This document shows positions 58,080 through 64,000 of a DNA stretch of 64,000 bases, in pieces; positions within the stretch are counted from its first letter, which is position 1; every line of letters starts with the position of its first letter. Under the pieces are notes generated by a model, which worked only from the letters and a program-made list of their open reading frames with translations, was not told the origin of the DNA and did not search any database. This DNA is from Rhizopus sp. PT2906 (lineage: Eukaryota > Mucoromycota > Mucoromycetes > Mucorales > Rhizopodaceae). Where the stretch lies: contig JAMYHX010000192.1 of NCBI GenBank assembly GCA_025529335.1, positions 1 through 64,000 of the forward strand, written 5' to 3'. Position numbers and translations under genes: made by a program.

Positions 58080-59300
58080 TAGATTTATTTTACTAATCAA
58101 TTTCATAGTAACTAATGCCTTTTTGTAACTTTCTACAAGTGAACAAGTCATTTGCCGGTTGAGTTTCCTAGATGAAATACTGAAAAATGAATCTGAGGAC
58201 GATCATGAGCGCTTTACACGCAAAGTCTATCTTGAAGCCGTTATATGGCCAGAATAGAAGGAATCATTTACAAAGAAAATCATCAAACCAAGTGTTTTCA
58301 TTAGAAATGTGCTTTTTTAGGCGCAACTGTTTGTCAACGCGTATGTTGTTAATAACAAGGATTCCACTGATTTAGCTGTTATAACGCAACAAAACTTTTG
58401 GTATGCTGCCTCGCAACTCATTATGGGCCAAAAAATTACAAACAGGACCTGTATTTCCAACAGTGTTGCCCTTGATTTCGAGGATTTAAAAGCAGAGCAC
58501 CCATCAATCGTGTTTTCCCTTAGGACAGCCCTCTAAAGAGTTACAGTGATGCTTTGTCTGCTGCTTGTGTTGTTCTTGCTACTGCATATTTGAACCACAT
58601 TGTAGAAAACTTTCGAAAAAGAGCTTTATATTACTTGACTGTCAGACTTGCTATCATTTATCCAGTAAGTTTTTAGTTATACATTTATATGCTTAGGTGC
58701 GACATCGATGTTCATTACGTATATAATTAGGATAGGCCCAGAGGACTTCTGTACAAGTTGGCTGACGACTTTTGTTGGGAAATTTTGGTATATGGAAAAC
58801 TCAAGTGGCCTATCCAGTACTTTGACCTTGTTTCAATCCAGAATATAGCACAAATACTTCCTATATGTAATGGATTACAAGCTAGACTTTCCATACCGCC
58901 TACTGTCAAGAACCTTGCCGTTTCTCCAACAAAGTTTGTGCCTGCTTTAGCTGTTATGGTATCTGAACTTGAAAAATTTTGTAACGAGCACAAAGACGAT
59001 AACGCAAAAATGCCTAGACGCTTTTCAATAATGCCTACGCCGTTTATGCGTTGGCGCTATATTTCTATAAATGCAAAGGCGTTGCAAGCCATCACGAAGC
59101 ATAAGAGTGATGGCACGTACGAAAGCAATGTAAGCTTGTTTTATTCGATTTTAACTTCAAAAAGTTTGGCTACGAAAGTCTAGACGAAGTTCTTGAAAGT
59201 CAAAACAAGCTTACCTGTTTCATCCAAACAGTTGGTTTTGGCGTATGCATTGCTTTTGCTGGGTTTGAAAGACTTTTCTGACCAAAAAATACGTGTTTTC
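58080..59300 (+). pseudogene. decayed transposon-type ORF, same family as 8.2-kb relic
   Basis: Plus-strand protein-like pieces are broken by stops and frameshifts. They include KKIIKPSVFIRNVLF*AQLFVN (58255-58338), QQNFWYAASQLIMGQKITN (to 58443), ALSAACVVLATAYLNHIV (~58555-58605), a spliced or shifted piece YLTVRLAIIYP, the 141-codon open part 58758-59183 with RFSIMPTPFMRWRYISINAK, and a frameshifted GYESLDEVLESQNKLTCFIQ (to ~59225). Order and spacing fit one long protein of the element whose other copy is at 8176-8480. The segment ends where a TnpB/Fanzor-like protein would enter its RuvC core, but no catalytic motif is present, so that identity is tentative. The stretch 59300-59455 is AT-rich. 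Confidence 0.62.
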
Positions 59301-59455
59301 AGCCCTGTGCTGTATATATGATTGTAGAGTGTAAGCAGAAAATGTACACATGTTCAAACTCAGGCATACACAGAATTTTTCCAATTAAAGATTCAATATT
59401 ATAAATTATGAAATTCTTTTTTTTTTTCTTTTTCTTCCCTTTCTTCTAATCTCAT

Positions 59456-60532
59456 ATGAGTCATTTGCCTGTTGATTCATTTCAACAGAGGCAAATTGTA
59501 TATGAAGAACATGACCCTTATAGAGTAACAAAAAAGAATGCACGGACAATAGGTAAATAGTAAAAGAAGAGAAAGAGCTTACTGACAATACCAGACTCGG
59601 ATAGTTCTGAATTCGACATTGTTCATTCTCGTACTGCTTCTGATAGTAGTACAAGCAAATTATATAATTCTGCAGCCGTCATGACGGAATATGATGACCC
59701 TTATAGAAAACATAAACCATTCAATAGAGAACTAGAAAGAGCCAACTCATATTTACCCTATTCGCATCATCGTAGGGATCCAAACCAACCTCCTGCATTA
59801 CCCATATATATTGAAGAATACATACCACATACATCAACTAGCCTGGGTGTAAACTCCATGCTACACGACAGTTTTGCAGAGCAGATAAATAGCATGAGCA
59901 CAATAGTGAAACAACCAACATATGATAAAGAGAGCATGATAGAAGAACTGTCAAAGAAGAGAAAAAGGAAACGAAAACAACGATGCTGCGGACTAAAATC
60001 AACAATAGCTACCATTGTCTTACTTCTTGTCATCCTTGCCATTATTTGCTACTTTGTTTGGCCAAGGGTTCCTAGCCTGAGTGTCGCTGATGTGGATGAT
60101 AATGTTGATATACAAGTCAGCCTGAATACGACCAAAAAATCAATTTCTACCCAATGGAAAATGAATTTAACAGCAGATAATTCAGCAAACTGGGTACCTA
60201 CACGAATCACCTCAATAGACTTACAGATATATGATGAAAGTACCACTGCTAACTTTGGCAATGGTAGTTCAGGCTTTATGATCTTACCACCGCGGAAGAG
60301 AACATCGATCATTATTCCCATGACTATTCACTATGAACCAGATTCAGTGAATGATACAACGTTTCAACATTTATATAATGCCTGCAACATTCAATCTGTT
60401 CCAAATGCACCCTCCGAAAATAGACAAGATGTTTTAAATGTTACCCTGCACGTATCATATCATATTGCAGGTATTGTTTGGACTCCTACCACAAACATAA
60501 CTGTACATCGATTGATCTGTCCAAGAAGTTAA
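59456..60532 (+). CDS. single-pass membrane protein with LEA2-like extracytosolic domain
   Basis: Two exons, 59456-59552 and 59595-60532, join in frame to 344 residues. The cytosolic N-terminal ~185 residues are polar, with DDPYRKHKPFNRELERANSY, and end in a very basic cluster (KKRKRKRKQRCCG) directly before one membrane span (about 22 residues at ~60000-60065). The C-terminal ~155 residues resemble the LEA2/Tag1-like beta-sandwich seen in fungal vacuolar or plasma-membrane proteins and carry six N-glycosylation sequons (NTT, NLT, NGS, NDT, NVT, NIT), consistent with a lumenal or outside location. A type II topology is therefore likely. The first exon has a repeat of the motif DPYR also found at the start of exon 2 (HDPYR, DDPYR). 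Function unknown. Confidence 0.85.
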
Positions 60533-60661
60533 CCTTTTTTATATAATATACCCCTCCTCATCTCTTTCTATATATATATGTCACCCGCCTCTTCTTCTCC
60601 CGCATTGCCTCTCAATTGCTTTTTTTGCTGTCTTTGTATTTTTGTGTGTTTTTAAATAGCC

Positions 60662-60680
60662 CGGGGATATTTTAACCCCG
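60662..60680 (+). other. small hairpin just before a start codon
   Basis: CGGGG at 60662-60666 pairs with CCCCG at 60676-60680, with two more possible pairs inside. It ends 7 nt before the ATG at 60688 of the hydrolase gene, so it could sit in the mRNA leader if the transcript starts upstream. It may also be a promoter element or chance. Confidence 0.4.
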
Positions 60681-60687
60681 TTTCTTT

Positions 60688-61732
60688 ATGTCAGTTTCAA
60701 AAGTTGTTACAAGTCAAGTGAAAAAGAAATATTTTACAGAACTTCCATCAATCAGAGTACTTTCACGGTCACCAGAAGATAGGCCCGAGGTGACAGTCTA
60801 TGTGAAAGGGTTTTTGTCAGAAGGAGAATCACCAGAGAATTTTCAAGATTGGATGCATTCGCATAGATTACTTGTTCTAAGTCCAACTCATCGCTGGGGT
60901 TCCTCTGCACTTGGGTAAGAAGGTTTCACACCCCCTTATTTTTAGTCATGTTAACAAAATCGATACACAGTTATTCTTGGCCATCAGGATCAAGCAGCTT
61001 GCCTATTCCGCTTGCTTCTTTAGGTTCCATTGCATACCTCATTGCCAAAAATATCAATCAATTGAAAAACTTGAGATTTCCAACTCCGGCTTCCATGGTT
61101 GCAGCTTTAGCCATCGATGTTAGCCTGCATGCAGGTCGGTTAGCGTACCAGTTTAATGTGGCCAATCAAGAAAGCCGAGACAGAGCAGAGATGTTGGCGT
61201 GGAGATTACTTAATCTTCGAAAAAAGCATGAGTACGTAAGAGTCGTTGGTCATTCATTAGGTTGCCGACATATTGTTGAGGCATGCACACTGATGGATGC
61301 TAAAGAAAGGTAAGAAGCAAAAAAAAAAAATCACGGCATTTCTGCCATAAAACGTGCTTTTTCTATTTATTCTGAGCTATTTTTTTTATTGTTGTTCAAT
61401 CTAGACCAGACTCTATCCATTTATGTGCTCCGGCTTTAGTAGCACCTGACATTATAGATCAGATCCGTAAGAATACGGGCGGTTTAGGTCGACTCAATAC
61501 GGCCATCTACTATTCAGAAAAGGATCTCACATTGGGTATCTTACTAAGAGCTATACTTGGAGGACAACAAGCCATAGGAGAGATAGGTTTACCGGACAAA
61601 GTAGGACAAGACAAGGACTGGCTTGATCCATCCGTCAAAATTATGAACGTGAGTAAATCATTGGGCGGATTTTACATTGGGGCACACACGGATTATGCGA
61701 ATAAATTTCACTATTTCGCTCATCCCTCTTAG
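60688..61732 (+). CDS. alpha/beta-hydrolase (DUF726/DUF900-like serine hydrolase)
   Basis: Three exons, 60688-60914, 60971-61309 and 61405-61732, join in frame to 297 residues. The nucleophile elbow is VRVVGHSLGCRHIVEA (G-H-S-L-G). Upstream are a strand and oxyanion-side segment (VTVYVKGFLSEGESPENFQD; GYSWPSGSSSLPIP). An acid candidate is the Asp in IYYSEKDLTLGILL, and the C-terminal His candidate is in GAHTDYANKFHYF, so a full Ser-Asp-His triad is plausible. There is no signal peptide or membrane span. The overall layout recalls DUF900/DUF726-type hydrolases; substrate unknown. It follows the LEA2-like gene by 155 bp on the same strand. Confidence 0.85.
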
Positions 61733-62492
61733 CTTGATCCCCCCCTTTTTTTTCTTTTTCTTTTGTTAGATCCGAAGTTGTGATAAAGGAGCCTTAGTTC
61801 ATTACTGGCTTTTGATTTACATAATAGGGTATGTAAATTGGTTCTGACGGAAGAGAAAAATGTGATTCGGTCGCACGAGCCAAGAATCAGAACATAGAGT
61901 CTTTTCCGATAAACCGGAGAAAGGCATGCCCATATTATACTTTTGATGAAATGGGGCAATAGATGGGGTCTCTTTCCTCGGAAGAGTTGTCCTGGGCTTT
62001 TGGTCATTGTTGATGACATTTTATTATCTTTTTACAATTAGAATACGGGAGGGATACTATGTCTCAAAGAGCACGAGAAAAACAATAGATTAAATAGAAC
62101 GATCTCATTAAATAATAATGATTAACCACATTGAAAAAAGAGGGAGGTGTTTGTTTATTTTTGTATACGATGTAGAACACTTTTTCAACGGCGATATAAA
62201 ATATTTTTCATCATTAAGCCCAAACGAGAAGTTTAGACAAATAGGGTAGTATTGGTATGACGACCCTTGGCTAATCCTTATGGCTTATTTCGTGTTCCGA
62301 TCATTTACTTCGAATAAATGACAGTTGTTGTTTCATGTATTGCTCCAATTGTTATGTATTTATACGACAAAATTTCCGCTAAGAAAATTTTTAAGCTGGA
62401 TCAACCTTCATTTCTGTGACTGTAAGCTCCCCCTTTTTCTTTTTCGTTCTTTTTTTTTTTTTTTTTTTCTTTCCTTTGTGCATATTTTATAG
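61733..62492. other. intergenic, no gene supported
   Basis: A plus-strand piece at 61780-61830 (CDKGALVHYWLLIYIIG) reads like protein but is followed by stops; it may be element debris. A 96-codon minus frame at 61729-62019 has no recognisable domain. A T-rich run at 62448-62470 precedes the arrestin start. Confidence 0.4.
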
Positions 62493-63768
62493 ATGGTTGG
62501 AAAATCAAGCGAGCTCAAGATAGAGCTATCTTCCACCGATGTCATTCTCTTTGGTCATGCCTCTGAGTCATCTGGAAAAGCATTACAAGGTTCCGTCATC
62601 CTCAGTCTATCCGAGCCTATGAAAGTTCGATCTATTACATTAAATTTTGTTGGCAAAATGAAAGTCGCTTGGTCTGAAGGTAATGCATGTTGTATACACA
62701 AAAAAATAAACTAATAAAAGAATAGGTGTTGGCCATCATCAACATTATCATAAGCAAGAAAGAGAAATCATCGAACAAAAGTGGCAGTTTGTCCCTATTC
62801 TCGATCAATCTCACAAGAAAGTCTTCACTCTGGGCCCTGGACAGCATAAATGGGATTTTGAATTGACTTTACCTGGTGATCTACCACAGTCATTAGAAAG
62901 CGAAGGAGGTCAAGTTGTCTATCGGTTTAAAGCAACTGTTGAACGCACAGCCTTTGTACACAACATTGTCAAGAAACAGCCTATTCAGATCATCCGCTGT
63001 ATGCTACCTTCCGAATATGAACTTACGCAGACTCTTGAAATTCATAATACCTGGGCAGAAAAAATGATGTATGACATTGTTTTACCTTCCAAAGTCTACG
63101 CTCGAGGACAATCTATACCTATCACGTTTCATATTACTCCAATTGCCGAAAGACTTCGTGTGCGATCTTTGACGGGATCGCTCAAGGAATATTGCACGTA
63201 CACGACCAGCGAATGTTCCAAGACGGACACAAGAATCGTAAAGTCACACAAGCAAGATTTCCCCTTTGGTGATACAGATGAACGCTCAGAGCAGCAAGAG
63301 CCCATTTATTGGACAAGGACACTTTCGCTTGATATTCCTCCGATGTCCTCGCACATGGCATTTTGTGACGCAGACAATGACATGATCCGTATCCGTCATA
63401 AACTCAAGTTTGTCATCTGTCTCATCAATGCAGATGGTCACTTGTCAGAGCTACGATGTTCGGTTCCAGTCATTATTATATCCTCTATTGCTCAACAGAC
63501 TGAACTTGGCAATACCCTTCCAGCATACGATCAAACATGGCAAACTGTTCTCTGTGTTGACCCTTTGCAACAGCGAAGTCAAGATGAAAATATAGAATGG
63601 TGGCAAGGTCAAGACTTATCTCGTGTACCATCCTATAGAACAGCAGCACAACAAGATCCTGTACCCTTGTCATCCTCATTGCCAACTTATGAACAACTCA
63701 ATGTGGGATCACCGAGACACGCGGCCATGTTTGGACAATTATCCATGTCACCAGTACAACAACCATAG
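62493..63768 (+). CDS. alpha-arrestin (ART family ubiquitin-ligase adaptor)
   Basis: Alpha-arrestins bring Rsp5/Nedd4-type ubiquitin ligases to plasma-membrane transporters and receptors. Two exons, 62493-62679 and 62726-63768, join in frame to 409 residues. The arrestin N-domain shows LSSTDVILFGHASESSGKAL, GSVILSLSEPMKVRSITLNF, KWDFELTLPGDLPQSLES and VYRFKATVERT. The C-domain shows YDIVLPSKVYARGQSIPITF and IRIRHKLKFVICLINADG with CSVPVIIIS. The C-terminal tail has two LPxY motifs (LPAYDQ, LPTYEQ), known weaker variants of the PPxY motif that binds WW domains; no PPxY is present. An Rsp5-like partner is therefore inferred. The 3' flank runs into a minus-strand gene end at 63919. Confidence 0.93.
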
Positions 63769-63918
63769 ACATACACACATACACACACATTTAACATACA
63801 TTTATCATTTTAACATTTTAAATAATTACACATTTTTTATTGCTATAATAATTTCTTTATACATTAAAGATAAACCTATAATAAAGAAAATAATCAATAT
63901 ACTTGTATAGAGCATTCA

Positions 63919-64000
63919 TTATGTATTTCTTTCAATCAGACGTGTGCATATTGACTTCACCCTCGGGGCATCGGTGGGTCCATATGATGAAAAATCACCA
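63919..64000 (-). CDS. C-terminal end of a protein (cut by window edge)
   Basis: On the minus strand the frame from the window edge is open for 26 codons and ends with TAA at 63919-63921. It reads GDFSSYGPTDAPRVKSICTR then LIERNT. Composition is protein-like and the convergent position after the arrestin gene is sensible. No family can be named from this short piece; a chance frame is possible. Confidence 0.45.
   Translation of the reverse strand, partial: GDFSSYGPTDAPRVKSICTRLIERNT

Overview
The window looks like nuclear DNA of an early-diverging fungus, most likely a member of the Mucorales (Mucoromycota). It is AT-rich. Genes are cut by many short introns, mostly 45-80 nt, with GTAAGT-like donors and TAG/CAG acceptors. 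The gene set is fungal: a Yap1/Pap1 bZIP, an Msn2-type zinc-finger factor, Lcb3, Mrp51, Pho88, zuotin and striatin. Decayed retroelements and a decayed multicopy element lie between genes. No rRNA, tRNA, CRISPR or bacterial-type operon was recognised. Exon limits were worked out by hand from reading-frame continuity and recalled family sequences, so single boundaries may be off by a few bases.

Layout. 1-5 kb: a gene end cut by the window edge, SWC4 (-), then a LINE relic and non-coding DNA. 5.2-6.7 kb: a Ser/Pro-rich coiled-coil protein (+). 6.7-9.3 kb: non-coding DNA with a decayed element. 9.3-20.7 kb: a very large RAV1/DmX-like gene (+), tail-to-tail with OXR1 (-), then DDAH (-). 20.7-25.8 kb: mostly non-coding, with two tiny intron-containing ORFs (-). 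25.8-30.1 kb: LCB3 (+), tail-to-tail with an AIG1-type GTPase (-) and a closely spaced coiled-coil gene (-). 31.5-36 kb: a beta-trefoil/DUF3759 protein, MRP51 and an LMBD1-type transporter, all (+). 37-42.3 kb: an Msn2-like C2H2 factor and a bHLH factor (+), each with a long leader. 44-49 kb: a TLC-domain protein (-), MGT1 (+) and striatin (-). 49.3-50.5 kb: a LINE reverse-transcriptase relic. 51-57.7 kb: PHO88 (+), AP-1-like bZIP (-), voltage-sensor-like protein (+) and ZUO1 (-). 58-59.3 kb: a second decayed copy of the element seen at 8.2 kb. 59.4-63.8 kb: a LEA2-like membrane protein, an alpha/beta-hydrolase and an alpha-arrestin (+). A minus-strand gene end reaches the right edge.

How genes may work together. 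The most suggestive pair is RAV1 and OXR1. The RAVE/rabconnectin pathway promotes V-ATPase assembly, and TLDc proteins such as Oxr1 promote its disassembly; here the two stop codons are about 90 bp apart. The AIG1 GTPase and its coiled-coil neighbour are only 71 bp apart and may be a functional pair. Most other neighbours look like ordinary housekeeping genes. The best candidates for something undescribed are the 59-residue CX2C-CX5H protein at 24 kb, the GTPase/coiled-coil pair, the LF-motif array inside Rav1, and the decayed element family with two alignable copies.
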